64,000 nt of DNA from Corallococcus macrosporus DSM 14697 (GTDB lineage Bacteria; Myxococcota; Myxococcia; Myxococcales; Myxococcaceae), in contig NZ_CP022203.1 of NCBI RefSeq assembly GCF_002305895.1, positions 2,892,501 through 2,956,500 on the forward strand. Direction: 5' to 3'. Below the pieces are notes generated by a model. The model did no database searches and was not told the DNA's origin. It worked only from the letters and a program-made list of their open reading frames with translations. Position numbers and translations under genes: made by a program. Shown here one piece after another: positions 27,338 through 37,507 of this stretch; the first letter of the stretch is position 1; each line of letters opens with the position of its first letter.

Positions 27338-28255
27338 TTAACGGACGTTGTACGACTTGCGGATCGGCGCACCGTTGCGCTCGATCTCGATCTCGATTCG
27401 GGGGGCGTCCTTCATCTTCGAATAGACCTCCAGCGCCTTCTCCGGGCTGTTGAGGTCGAATCCGTTGATGCGACGGATGACGTCGCCATTCTGGACGCCA
27501 ATCTTGGAGTAGATGGAGTCCGGGCGGATGGAGAAGAGCTTGAAGCCCACCGCCTGACCGTCCTTGAACGCGGGCACGATGCGCGCCTGCATGGCGACCT
27601 GGTTGAGGTTGTTGAGCGTCTTGTCGATCTCCGCGCGCGGGACCTCGTACTCGTTCTCACTGGTGGCGCGGATGCCGCTGGTGTCGCCAGGCGGCGCGGT
27701 GTTGGCCTGGGCGACCGGGGGCGAGGGCGGCACGAAGGCGCCATCACCCGGGTTGCCGTCGATGAACTCGCGGCGCCCGGCGTTGATGATGATGACGCGC
27801 TCGCGCTCGATGGCCTCCACCGTGGCGCCCTGCACGGTGTTGCCCACCATGTAGGTCTGCGAACGCTGCGTCGCCATGTCCAGGATGGAGGCGAAGGACC
27901 AGTCGGGGTTGCTCGCCACCAGCGTGCCGAGCAGCTTCACCCGCAGGCTGCTCTTCACCGGCGCGGCGTTGGGGTCCACCTCCGCCATGGCGCCGCCGCC
28001 GGGCTCCTGCACCTCGGGCTCCGGCTCCGGCAGCTTGATGCCCGTCAGCCGGGACAGGCGCTCCAGGTCGAGCATCGCCAGCGCCGCTTCGGCGCGGCGC
28101 GGCTGCGAGGGCGCGCGGGCGGACGACCCCCCGGTGGGGACCGGAGAGATGGCGGACTCGACGAACAGGTTCACCGTGCTCGCCGCCAGCAGGCCGACGA
28201 GCAGGATGAACACCAGGTTCACCGTCCAAAAGTATTTTCGAAAGAAGAGTTCCAT
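27338..28255 (-). CDS. gspC: Type II secretion protein GspC
   Basis: The 305-residue protein has an inner-membrane span (about 12-33), a Pro-rich linker, a homology-region domain (about 105-165, V-K-L-L-G-T-L-V-A-S-N-P) that binds the secretin N0 domain, and a C-terminal PDZ domain (about 215-300, with G-V-Q-N-G-D-V-I-R-R-I-N-G). GspC couples the inner-membrane platform to GspD and helps select substrates. ATG 28255 has GGAAG upstream; a GTG one codon earlier is possible. It is the first gene of the operon, about 20 bases after the predicted transcription start. Confidence 0.93.
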   Translation of the reverse strand: MELFFRKYFWTVNLVFILLVGLLAASTVNLFVESAISPVPTGGSSARAPSQPRRAEAALAMLDLERLSRLTGIKLPEPEPEVQEPGGGAMAEVDPNAAPVKSSLRVKLLGTLVASNPDWSFASILDMATQRSQTYMVGNTVQGATVEAIERERVIIINAGRREFIDGNPGDGAFVPPSPPVAQANTAPPGDTSGIRATSENEYEVPRAEIDKTLNNLNQVAMQARIVPAFKDGQAVGFKLFSIRPDSIYSKIGVQNGDVIRRINGFDLNSPEKALEVYSKMKDAPRIEIEIERNGAPIRKSYNVR

Positions 28256-28287
28256 CACGCTTCCGGGAGAAAGCCGGGCCCATGTTG

Positions 28288-28303
28288 AGCAAGCCAGGTG
28301 CCA
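28288..28303 (-). promoter_or_regulatory. Sigma-54 (-24/-12) promoter of the gsp operon
   Basis: On the minus strand the bases read TGGCACCTGGCTTGCT: a perfect TGGCAC element, five bases, then TTGCT, with the invariant GG and GC at the right spacing. The start point would fall near 28278, leaving a leader of about 20 bases with a ribosome-binding site before gspC. Expression should therefore need a sigma-54 activator. Confidence 0.85.
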
Positions 28304-28351
28304 TCGCGGGCCAGGCGGGCAAGACAGGACCTACGGCCAACCACTTGGAAT

Positions 28352-28363
28352 TATTCCGGAATA
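28352..28363. promoter_or_regulatory. 12-bp palindrome, candidate activator site for the gsp promoter
   Basis: TATTCCGGAATA is a perfect inverted repeat centred about 80 bases upstream of the predicted gspC start point, the usual distance for a sigma-54 activator site. A second short inverted repeat (GACAA-A-TTGTC) lies at 28407-28417. It is inferred, not shown, that the neighbouring NtrC-type regulator binds here. Confidence 0.45.
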
Positions 28364-28398
28364 GCAGGCGCCCCTGACGCGTGGCGGGCCTGCCGAAA

Positions 28399-28431
28399 CC
28401 CCGCCGGACAAATTGTCAGAAGCAGGCGGGG
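28399..28431 (-). terminator. Hairpin after the NtrC-type regulator gene
   Basis: CCCCGCC (28399-28405) pairs with GGCGGGG (28425-28431), starting about 18 bases past the stop of the regulator gene. The loop contains a short inverted repeat. No T run follows, so it is a tentative terminator. Confidence 0.35.
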
Positions 28432-28448
28432 GGCCGTGTGACGCCCTG

Positions 28449-29855
<1,407 letters not shown>

Positions 29856-29886
29856 GTCGGGCGAGCCTCCTGCAATCCGTGTTCCC

Positions 29887-30894
29887 TCAAACGCTGTCCT
29901 CGTCCGGCTCCAGGGGCCCGCCGCCCATCCGGCCAAGGTCCTCGCGCCGCACCTTGTCCACGTTGAACTTGCGGGCGCTGGCCAGCAGCCGGTCCAGGGT
30001 GGCGTCGAAGTCCGGCTTCCCGCCGTCCTTGCGGAAGCGCAGGAAGTTGATGCGGGCGACGACGAGGTTCTTGAGGTAGGGGCTCTGCAGGCCGCGCTCC
30101 TTGAGGGCGTCCACCACGGCCACCACCGCGTCGTCCAGCTCCAGCAGCCGCTTCGCCCGGGCCTCGCGCAGGGGCAGGGCGTCCTCCAGGGGCGTGTCGA
30201 GGAAGTCCTCCACCACCTTCACGAAGGGGTGGTAGGCGCCCGCGGAGAAGCGGGGGCGCTGCTCGTAGGCGGCGCCCAGGGTGATGAAGGCGGGCTCCTC
30301 GAAGAGGTGGGCGAAGGCCGTCTCCGGCCCCTGCCGCCTCGCGCCCACCAGCCCGCGGTACATGCGGACGACCTCCAGCGAGCGCTCCTTGAGGTTGTGG
30401 GCCTTCTCCGTGTTGAGCGCGAGGATCTGGTACGCCACGTCCTCCTCGGGCAGCACCAGGGCGACGATGGCCTTGGCGCCCAGCATGCGGCTGGCGTGGA
30501 GGCGGTGGTTGCCGTTGGGCGTCCAGTACCGGCCGTCCTTGCGCACGGCGATGACGGGGTCCAGGAAGCGGTCCAACCGCTCCATGGCGCTGGCCAGCCG
30601 CTTCACGTGGGGCTCGGACACGTCGCGCTGGTAGGGCGTGGGCTCCACCTTGTCGATGGGCAGCACGGAGAACACCACCGGGTGTCCGCCCAGCGGGTCG
30701 CGGTACACGCCGAGCACCTCGCCGCCGTCCTCACGCACCGCCTCCAGCAGCTCCGTGGGGTACTCCACCGAGTCGCTGGCCACCTCCGCGGGGGACAGGC
30801 CCCGGGACTTCGCCTCCGCCTTCTTGCGGCGGGGCTTGCGCGGCGTGGCCGCCTTCTTCGCGGCGGGGGACTTGCGTGCGGACTTCGCTGCCAT
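29887..30894 (-). CDS. ParB N-terminal-domain protein, 335 aa
   Basis: A basic N-terminal tail of about 35 residues (K-S-A-R-K-S-P-A-A-K-K) resembles a nucleic-acid-binding tail. A ParB/sulfiredoxin-fold domain follows at about 80-160: P-T-P-Y-Q-R box, L-D-P-V-I-A-V-R strand, and P-N-G-N-H-R-L-H-A at the place of the CTP-binding G-E/H-R-R-x-x-A motif. The remaining helical part lacks an obvious ParB helix-turn-helix and dimerisation domain, and no parA or parS is nearby. It is therefore unlikely to be the chromosome segregation ParB. It could be a DNA-binding CTPase-like or nuclease-like protein. Its stop is 31 bases from the NtrC-type regulator, suggesting co-transcription. Confidence 0.8.
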   Translation of the reverse strand: MAAKSARKSPAAKKAATPRKPRRKKAEAKSRGLSPAEVASDSVEYPTELLEAVREDGGEVLGVYRDPLGGHPVVFSVLPIDKVEPTPYQRDVSEPHVKRLASAMERLDRFLDPVIAVRKDGRYWTPNGNHRLHASRMLGAKAIVALVLPEEDVAYQILALNTEKAHNLKERSLEVVRMYRGLVGARRQGPETAFAHLFEEPAFITLGAAYEQRPRFSAGAYHPFVKVVEDFLDTPLEDALPLREARAKRLLELDDAVVAVVDALKERGLQSPYLKNLVVARINFLRFRKDGGKPDFDATLDRLLASARKFNVDKVRREDLGRMGGGPLEPDEDSV

Positions 30895-30945
30895 GGGCCA
30901 AAACCCTCCTCGTCCTGCTTCACCCGTTCTACGAGGGGGCCCTGA

Positions 30946-30980
30946 CACGTCCCCCCGCCGCCGCACGGTAGGGGGACGTG
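30946..30980 (-). terminator. Terminator hairpin after the PmbA gene
   Basis: CACGTCCCCC (30946-30955) pairs perfectly with GGGGGACGTG (30971-30980) around a 15-base loop, starting 10 bases past the PmbA stop. It separates the TldD-PmbA operon from the ParB-like gene. Confidence 0.6.
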
Positions 30981-30990
30981 GCGGGGTGGG

Positions 30991-32337
30991 CTACTCGCCC
31001 GAGATGGTGAGCTGCCGGAAGCGGACAGTGGGCGCGCCCACCGCGCCGCCGCGGAACTGGAGGTCGCTGCCGATGCCGTCCAGGTCCTTCAGCATCTGCA
31101 GCAGGTTGCCCGCCACCGTCACCTCCTGCACGGGGTGCGTCAGCTCGCCCTTCTCAATCCACAGGCCGTTGGCGCCCGCGGACAGCTCGCCCGTCACGGG
31201 GTCGGTGCCGTGGCCGAGCAGGGCGGTGACGTAGAAGCCGCTGTCCACCTCGCGCAGCAGCTCCTGGGGCGACTTCGTGCCCGGCTCCAGGTACAGGTTG
31301 CTGGTGCCGATGGCGGGCAGCCCGTTGTAGCTGCGGGACGCGTTGCCGGTGGTGCGCGCCTTCGCCTTGCGGGCGGTGAAGGCGTCATAGAGGAAGGACT
31401 TGAGCACGCCCTGCTCGATGATGGGCGTGCGCCGCGTGGGCACGCCTTCCCCGTCGAAGGGCGCGGTGGCCAGGCCGCGCGGCATCAGGCCGTCATCCAC
31501 CAGCGTGACGTGCGCGCCCGCCAGGCGCTTGCCCATCAGCGGCGCCAGGAGGCTGGCCTGCTGGTACACCGCGTTGCCGTCCGCCGCGCCCGCCACGTCC
31601 GACACGAAGGACGCGGCCACCTGCGGGTCGAACAGCACCGGCACCTGCTGCGTCTTCACGCGCCGGGCGCCCAGCATCCGCACCGCGCGGCGCGTGGCCT
31701 CCCGGCCGATGGCCTCCGGCCCGTCCAGGTCGTCCAGGAAGCGGCGGTAGTCCATCCAGTAGCCCGTCTGCAGCCCGGCGCCGTCGGAGGCCACCGGCGC
31801 CGCGTACAGGTACACGTAGGTGCCGGCGTACGCGCCCGTGACGCCCTCGGTGGAGGCCATGTAGATCTCGGACACGTAGTCCCCGGCGCCCACGCCGTTG
31901 AAGGCGATGATGCGCGAGTCCTCCGCGCGGGCCGCCTTCTCCGCCTCCAGCGCCGTCTTTATCTTCCAGTCGCCGGGGAGCTCGGCCACCTTCGTGTCGA
32001 AGAGCGGGCCGGTGTCCCCGAAGCGGCCCAGGTCCTTGCCGGAGGGCAGGCCGTTGAGCTTGCTGGGGGCGGAGAACTCGGCCAGCTTCAGGGCCTGGTC
32101 CACGATGTGGTCCACGGCGGCGGGCTCGAAGTCGGACGTGTAGGCGAAGCCCAGGCGGTCCTTGAGCACCACGCGCACGCCCACGCCCTTGCTGGTGGAC
32201 TGGGTGAGGTCTTCAATCTGCCCCTGGTGGACGCGCACGCTGCTCTGGCGGCCCACCTCCAGGAAGGCCTCCGCCTGGCGGGCACCCTTGCGCTTGGCGC
32301 GCTGGACGATTCTCTTCGCGAGCTGCTGGTAGTCCAT
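30991..32337 (-). CDS. pmbA: PmbA/TldE-type metalloprotease subunit
   Basis: The 448-residue protein belongs to the TldD/PmbA (U62) family. It shows the family N-terminal pattern (R-Q-S-S-V-R-V-H-Q-G-Q-I-E-D-L, G-V-G-V-R-V-V) and the C-terminal strands (V-A-G-N-L-L-Q-M-L). It lacks the HExxxH zinc motif of TldD, as expected for the TldE partner. TldD and TldE form a heterodimer that degrades unfolded peptides, for example in antitoxin turnover and peptide maturation. It starts 17 bases after the tldD stop, with GAGGGAG upstream. Both subunits are encoded here. Confidence 0.92.
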   Translation of the reverse strand: MDYQQLAKRIVQRAKRKGARQAEAFLEVGRQSSVRVHQGQIEDLTQSTSKGVGVRVVLKDRLGFAYTSDFEPAAVDHIVDQALKLAEFSAPSKLNGLPSGKDLGRFGDTGPLFDTKVAELPGDWKIKTALEAEKAARAEDSRIIAFNGVGAGDYVSEIYMASTEGVTGAYAGTYVYLYAAPVASDGAGLQTGYWMDYRRFLDDLDGPEAIGREATRRAVRMLGARRVKTQQVPVLFDPQVAASFVSDVAGAADGNAVYQQASLLAPLMGKRLAGAHVTLVDDGLMPRGLATAPFDGEGVPTRRTPIIEQGVLKSFLYDAFTARKAKARTTGNASRSYNGLPAIGTSNLYLEPGTKSPQELLREVDSGFYVTALLGHGTDPVTGELSAGANGLWIEKGELTHPVQEVTVAGNLLQMLKDLDGIGSDLQFRGGAVGAPTVRFRQLTISGE

Positions 32338-32354
32338 GGTGTTGGCGCTCCCTC

Positions 32355-33836
32355 TCAGGCGACCTTGGTTCCGCCGACGGTGATGTTGTCGATGCGCACG
32401 GTGGGCAGGCCCACGCCCACCGGCATGGACTGGCCATTCTTCCCGCACACGCCCATGCCCGGGTCGGGCATCGGGTCGGTGCCGACGCGCGACACGTTCT
32501 TCAGCGCCTCCGGCCCCACGCCGATGAGCGTCGCGTTCTTCACCGGGCGGCCCAGCTTGCCGTCTTCAATCTGGTACGCCTCGCTGACCTCGAAGACGAA
32601 GTTGCCGTTGGTGATGTCCACCTGTCCGCCGCCGAAGGTGGCGCAGTACAGGCCGCGCTTCACCTCCTTGAGGATGTCCTCGGGGGCGTGGTCACCCGGG
32701 GCCAGGAAGGTGTTCGTCATGCGCGGCATGGGCAGGTGCTTGAAGGACTCGCGCCGCCCGCTGCCGGTGCTGCGCTGGCCCATGAGCTGCGCGTTGAGGC
32801 TGTCGTAGAGGTAGCCCTTGAGCACGCCGTTCTCGATGAGGACCTTGCGCTCGCCGGGGTTGCCCTCGTCGTCGATGTTGATGGAGCCGCGCCCGCTGGA
32901 CACGGTGCCGTCGTCGATGACGGTGACCAGGTCGGAGGCGACCTTCTCCCCCAGTTTGCCAGCGAACAGCGAGGTGCCCTTGCGGATGAAGTCCGCCTCC
33001 AGGCCGTGGCCCACCGCCTCGTGCAGGAGGATGCCGCTCCAGCCCGGGGCCAGCACCACCGTCTGCGGGCCGGCCACGCAGTCCACCGCGCCCAGCGTGG
33101 CCACCGCCTGCCGCGCCGCCTCACGGGCCACGTCCTCCGGGGAGAAGGTGTCCCAGTGCGTGAAGGGCACCCGGCCGCCGCCGCCGTACATGCCGGTGCG
33201 CCGCTCGCCGCCCTTGCCCTGGGCCACCACCATCACGGAGATGCGGCACAGGTCCTGGGTGTCCTCGGTGTAGCGGCCGTGGGTGTTGGCCACCGCGATG
33301 CGGCGCGTCTGGTCCACGTAGCCGCCGTTGACCTGCTTCACCCGCGCGTCGAAGGCGCGGGCGGCCTTGTCGGCGCGCATCAGCAGGCCCGTCTTCAGCG
33401 ACACCTCCACGTCCATCAGCGGGGTGGTGACGTGGTAGTGGCTGGGCACCGCGGCGCGGCGCACGGCGAAGCTGCGCTCGGCGCCGCCGCCCTGGGCGAT
33501 CATGGCCGCCGTGGAGGCCGCCCGCAGCAGGGCGGGCTCGTCCCAGTCGTCGGAGAAGGCGTAGCCCACCTTGCCACCGGCGATGACGCGCACGCCCACG
33601 CCCTGGACCAGGCCCGTCTGCGCGCTCTTGATGAGGGACTCCTCCAGCCGCACCGCGGTGGTGAGCGTGCGCTCGATGTACACCTCGGCGAAGTCGCCCC
33701 CGCGCTCCATGGCCACGGCGAGCAGGCGCTCGACCAGCGGCTGGGGCAGCAGGGCGGCGGCCGCGGGTCGCCGGGCCACCGGTGGGGCGAGCTGCGAGGA
33801 GGGGGCGCGCTTCGTGGGCGCTGACGCTCGGGGCAT
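32355..33836 (-). CDS. tldD: TldD metalloprotease subunit
   Basis: The 493-residue protein carries the zinc motif H272-E-A-V-G-H277 followed by G-L-E-A-D, the signature of TldD, and the family C-terminal region (G-M-G-V-C-G-K-N-G-Q). The real start is the ATG at 33836 (GGGAG upstream), although the frame is open for more than 2 kb antisense to the FHA gene. An N-terminal extension of about 30 residues rich in Ala, Pro and Arg precedes the usual start. It is the catalytic half of the TldD-TldE protease and the first gene of the pair. Confidence 0.95.
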   Translation of the reverse strand: MPRASAPTKRAPSSQLAPPVARRPAAAALLPQPLVERLLAVAMERGGDFAEVYIERTLTTAVRLEESLIKSAQTGLVQGVGVRVIAGGKVGYAFSDDWDEPALLRAASTAAMIAQGGGAERSFAVRRAAVPSHYHVTTPLMDVEVSLKTGLLMRADKAARAFDARVKQVNGGYVDQTRRIAVANTHGRYTEDTQDLCRISVMVVAQGKGGERRTGMYGGGGRVPFTHWDTFSPEDVAREAARQAVATLGAVDCVAGPQTVVLAPGWSGILLHEAVGHGLEADFIRKGTSLFAGKLGEKVASDLVTVIDDGTVSSGRGSINIDDEGNPGERKVLIENGVLKGYLYDSLNAQLMGQRSTGSGRRESFKHLPMPRMTNTFLAPGDHAPEDILKEVKRGLYCATFGGGQVDITNGNFVFEVSEAYQIEDGKLGRPVKNATLIGVGPEALKNVSRVGTDPMPDPGMGVCGKNGQSMPVGVGLPTVRIDNITVGGTKVA

Positions 33837-34013
33837 ATTTCGGAACTCCCGCGGTGAAGACGTTGGGGTATGTGGCAGCCTACATAGGAGGGGGCGCCGC
33901 CGGGAGCAACGCTCAAGGCCCCCCGTTCTTTCCCTGATCCGCGGCCTGTCCGCATTCCCACCATGGAGACGGCGCTCTAAGATGCACGGCGCTTCGAGAC
34001 TGGAACCCACCCC

Positions 34014-36128
34014 ATGCCTCCTCGTCCTCCTTCCTCTTCTCGCGCTGGTGCTGGCCGTTCCGGCGGCCGTGCGGGCGAGGACCCAGACTCCATGAAGGCC
34101 CCTGCCCGGCGCCGCCCCGCGTCCGAGGACGAGGACTTCGCCGCTCCCGCTTCCGGGGAGGACGGCTACCCGGATGACGGGCCGCCCAACCCGGACCTGT
34201 ATGGCGAGGAGGAGCCGGGCCGCTCCCGCACGGGCGAGACGCGCGTGGCCTCGGTGGAGGCCATCGAAGAGGAGCGGCGCGCCCGCGACGACGACGAGGA
34301 CGACAACGCGGACGCCACGCGCGCGGGCCCGCCGGTGCAGATGCTGGTGCTGGACGGCCCGGACAAGGGCCGCAAGAAGCGCTTCCAGAGCGTGCGGATG
34401 GTGGTGGGGCGCAACAAGGACTGCGACTTCGTGCTGGAGGACCAGTCCGTCTCCCGCCGCCACCTGGAGTTGGTGTACGGCCAGGCCGGCGTGGTGATGC
34501 GCGACCTGGGCAGCGTCAGCGGCACCCAGGTCAACGACCAGCGCGTGGACGAGTGCCTGCTCAAGCACGGAGACGAGATCTCCATGGGCAAGACGCGCCT
34601 GCGCTTCGTGGACGAGGCGGAGCAGATCAAGGAGCTGCGCGCCCAGGCGGAGGCCCGCGACGCGGAGGAGAAGCGCGCGCGCGAGGCGGCCGCGCGCGAG
34701 GCGGAGGAGAAGCGGAAGAACCAGTCGGCCGCGCGGGGCAGCGAGGTGGATCCGAACGACCCGCGCTTCAACGAGGCCACCAACGCCAACTACAGGCTGC
34801 CCGACAACCTCAAGGAGGGCTCGGGGAGCAAGGGCGCGGTGGCCGTGCCCCGGCCGCGTCCGCCCATCCGGAGCACGCCGACCCGCTCGAGCGGCGGCGC
34901 GCTGACGGGCAAGCAGAAGGCGCTCATCGGCGGCGGTGGCGCGCTGGTGGTGCTGCTGGTCATCGGGTTGATGCTGATTCCGTCCGCGCCGCCGCCGCCG
35001 CCCCCTCCGGACCCGAAGGTGGAGCGGGCGAAGGTCCTGATGCAGCAGGCGCGCGAGTCCGTGCGCGCGGACGACTACGCCAACGCCGTCCGCCTGGTGG
35101 AGGAGGCGGAGAAGCTGGTGCCGGGCATCGACGCGGACAACCTGGCCCGGGGGGCGCGCACCCAGTTGGAGGTGCTGACGTCGCTGGAGGCGGTGCGCAC
35201 CCTCATCGACGAGAAGCGCTTCGACGAGGCGCGCGAGAAGCTGGAGGAGACGCCGCAGGGCACCGCGAAGACGGACGACCTCCGCCGCAAGCTGTCGACG
35301 GAGCTGGAGGAGCAGGACATCGCCTGGCGGCTCCAGCAGGTGGAGGAGGCCTTCGCCTCGCGTGAGCCGGAGACGATTCGTCCGCTCATCGCGCGGCTCC
35401 CGCCGCTGAACCGCCCGGCCTACGAGGTGAAGCTGACGGACCTGGAGGCCGAGCTGGCGAAGGAGGCCCAGGACGAGTCGCGGCGCAACCGCAACGCCGC
35501 GGCGCGCGCGGCGGAGGTGGCCAGGGAGAAGCGCAAGGAGTTCATCGCCGAGGCCTTCATCGACGTGGAGCGCCGCTTCAACGGCGGCGACTACCAGCGC
35601 GCCGTGCTCGAGTGCGACCGGGTGATTGACAAGCACCGGGGGGACAAGGACGTGAAGGACCGGGCCCTGTCCCTCAAGCGGCTGATTCCCCAGTTCCGGC
35701 GCGCGCTGGAGGATGGCCAGAAGAAGCTGGCGGCCAACTCGCTGGAGGCCGCGGCCAGGCCCCTGCGCCGCGCGGCGGACCTGTACCGCCAGATTGGCTT
35801 CCGCGGCTCGCTGGGGAACACCATCGACGAGCACCTCGCGTCGTCGTCCCTGGCGGCGGGGCAGGGCGCGCTCAAGAAGGGTGACCTGGGCGCGGCCGGC
35901 TCGCACTTCCGCGAGGCGCTGCGGCTCAACCCGGGTGACGGGCGGGCGCGCGAGGGGCTGGAGAGCCTGCAGAAGAAGGCGGAGGAGCTCTTCCTGAGGG
36001 CCTACATCCAGCGGGACAGGGATCCGCAGGCCGCGGCGGAGATGTTCAAGGTCGTCATCGAGACGGCCTCGGAGGGCTCCGACGTGAAGCGCAAGGCGGA
36101 GATGTATCTGAGCGAGCTGCAGCCATGA
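34014..36128 (+). CDS. FHA-domain membrane protein with periplasmic TPR region
   Basis: The 704-residue protein starts with an acidic disordered region (1-105) and an FHA phosphothreonine-binding domain at about 108-198 (V-G-R-N, S-V-S-R-R-H, S-V-S-G-T). A charged coiled segment (200-240) and one membrane span (about 303-323) follow, then an extracytoplasmic C-terminal half made of TPR-like helices (from about 335). The layout suggests a kinase-controlled sensor or scaffold that links cytoplasmic phosphorylation to envelope events. The start could also be the ATG at 34092, which has a better GAGGA; I keep 34014 because of the low-GC N-terminal codons typical of gene starts. It is the first gene of a three-gene operon. 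Confidence 0.88.
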   Translation: MPPRPPSSSRAGAGRSGGRAGEDPDSMKAPARRRPASEDEDFAAPASGEDGYPDDGPPNPDLYGEEEPGRSRTGETRVASVEAIEEERRARDDDEDDNADATRAGPPVQMLVLDGPDKGRKKRFQSVRMVVGRNKDCDFVLEDQSVSRRHLELVYGQAGVVMRDLGSVSGTQVNDQRVDECLLKHGDEISMGKTRLRFVDEAEQIKELRAQAEARDAEEKRAREAAAREAEEKRKNQSAARGSEVDPNDPRFNEATNANYRLPDNLKEGSGSKGAVAVPRPRPPIRSTPTRSSGGALTGKQKALIGGGGALVVLLVIGLMLIPSAPPPPPPPDPKVERAKVLMQQARESVRADDYANAVRLVEEAEKLVPGIDADNLARGARTQLEVLTSLEAVRTLIDEKRFDEAREKLEETPQGTAKTDDLRRKLSTELEEQDIAWRLQQVEEAFASREPETIRPLIARLPPLNRPAYEVKLTDLEAELAKEAQDESRRNRNAAARAAEVAREKRKEFIAEAFIDVERRFNGGDYQRAVLECDRVIDKHRGDKDVKDRALSLKRLIPQFRRALEDGQKKLAANSLEAAARPLRRAADLYRQIGFRGSLGNTIDEHLASSSLAAGQGALKKGDLGAAGSHFREALRLNPGDGRAREGLESLQKKAEELFLRAYIQRDRDPQAAAEMFKVVIETASEGSDVKRKAEMYLSELQP

Positions 36129-36168
36129 GTGGCGGCGGGCCGACCATGACTTGCCGGGGAGAAAAGGG

Positions 36169-37500
36169 ATGAACGAGTCGTCGCTGCGTGAGCTCGGGAT
36201 GGACCTCATCGAGGAGCGCCAGTTCGAGCGAGCCCTGGCCGTGTTCGCCGAGGCGGTCCGCCGCGTCCCCGCGGACCACCGCTCGCGGATGCTGGCCGCG
36301 CGCTGCCTGGCGGAGCTGGGCGAGCGCGAGCGCGCCGTCACCGCGTACCACGCCTGCGCGGAGGGCCTGCTGCGCCGCGACTACCTGCTGTCCGCCATGG
36401 CGGCGTGCAAGCTGGCGCTGGACGTGGCCCCCAACGAGCGGCGGGTGAATGACACGCTCATCCGCATCCACTCGCGCGCGGTGCGCAACGCGCCGGGCCG
36501 CGCCGTGGTGCCGCCGCCGCTGCCGCCGGAGACGCTCTACGACGGCAAGGTGGACACGGACCTGATGGGGCTGCAGGGCGAGGAGCTGTCCAACCGCGCC
36601 ATTGAAGTGCTGGCCGCGCCGGACCCGGGCGGCTCGGCGGACCCGAACAGCCGTCCGCCGCTGCCCTTGTTCGCGGAGCTGGACCGGGACGCCTTCGTGG
36701 ACCTGGTGCGCCGGATGGCGTGGCGCCGCGTGCGCCCGGACGAGGCGGTGAGCCGCGAGGGCGAGACGGCGGAGTCGCTCTACGTGGTGGTGGCGGGCAA
36801 GGCGGAGGTGACGCGGCAGCAGGACGGCGAGGCGCGCACGCTGGGCTTCCTGGGCGGCGGCTCCATCTTCGGTGAAATCGCGCTGCTGACGGGCGCGCCG
36901 CCCACGGCGACGGTGTCCGCGGTGTCGGACACCGAGGTCTTCGAGATTCGCCGCGAGCACCTCAACGCGGTGGCCAAGAGCCACCCCGCGGTGCCGCAGG
37001 TGCTGGCGGACTTCGCGCAGCAGCGCATGGCGCGCAACCTGATGGCCACCTCGCCCATGTTCCAGACGATGCCGGAGTCGGAGCGGGGCGCGCTCCTGCG
37101 GCGCTTCACGTTCCGCGCGCTCCAGGCGCGCGAGAAGGTGCTGGTGGAAGGCGAGCACTCGCCGGGGCTGTACCTGGTGCTGGCCGGTGAGCTGGTGGTG
37201 CAGAAGGAGGACCCCGCGGGCGGCGTGGTGACGCTGGGCATGCTGCGCGAGGGCGAGGTGGCGGGGGAGATCTCCCTGCTGACGGGCCTGCGCGCCACGG
37301 CCACGGTGGCGGCGGCGCGCAAGACGGCGGCGGCCTTCCTGGAGCGCGCGGCCTTCCACGAGCTGGTGACGTCCGTCCCGGACATCCGCACCTACCTGGA
37401 GCAACTGTCGGATCGGCGCTTGAAGCAGATTGGCGAGGCGCTGCGGCCCGCGGAGATCATCGACGCGGACGAGCTGGTGCTCGAGCCCGAGGCGGCGTGA
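36169..37500 (+). CDS. TPR protein with two cyclic-nucleotide-binding domains
   Basis: The 443-residue protein has N-terminal TPR-like helices (about 5-110), a Pro-rich linker and two cNMP-binding domains (about 165-285 and 295-415). Each shows the beta-roll pattern (F-G-E-I-A-L-L-T-G in the first, A-G-E-I-S-L-L-T-G in the second). In CRP-like sites the E of F-G-E-x-A-L and an Arg contact the nucleotide. Here the corresponding position of that Arg reads A-P-P-T-A-T and L-R-A-T-A-T, so at least the second domain might bind a ligand. There is no DNA-binding domain. GGGGAG lies 6 bases before ATG. It is cytosolic and probably works with the FHA protein encoded just upstream. Confidence 0.9.
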   Translation: MNESSLRELGMDLIEERQFERALAVFAEAVRRVPADHRSRMLAARCLAELGERERAVTAYHACAEGLLRRDYLLSAMAACKLALDVAPNERRVNDTLIRIHSRAVRNAPGRAVVPPPLPPETLYDGKVDTDLMGLQGEELSNRAIEVLAAPDPGGSADPNSRPPLPLFAELDRDAFVDLVRRMAWRRVRPDEAVSREGETAESLYVVVAGKAEVTRQQDGEARTLGFLGGGSIFGEIALLTGAPPTATVSAVSDTEVFEIRREHLNAVAKSHPAVPQVLADFAQQRMARNLMATSPMFQTMPESERGALLRRFTFRALQAREKVLVEGEHSPGLYLVLAGELVVQKEDPAGGVVTLGMLREGEVAGEISLLTGLRATATVAAARKTAAAFLERAAFHELVTSVPDIRTYLEQLSDRRLKQIGEALRPAEIIDADELVLEPEAA

Positions 37501-37507
37501 GGCGGCC

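Noticed and set aside
32355-36341. 1328-codon frame that would fuse TldD to an upstream protein
   Set aside because: Everything beyond 33836 is antisense to the FHA-TPR gene; the TldD start with a ribosome-binding site is at 33836.
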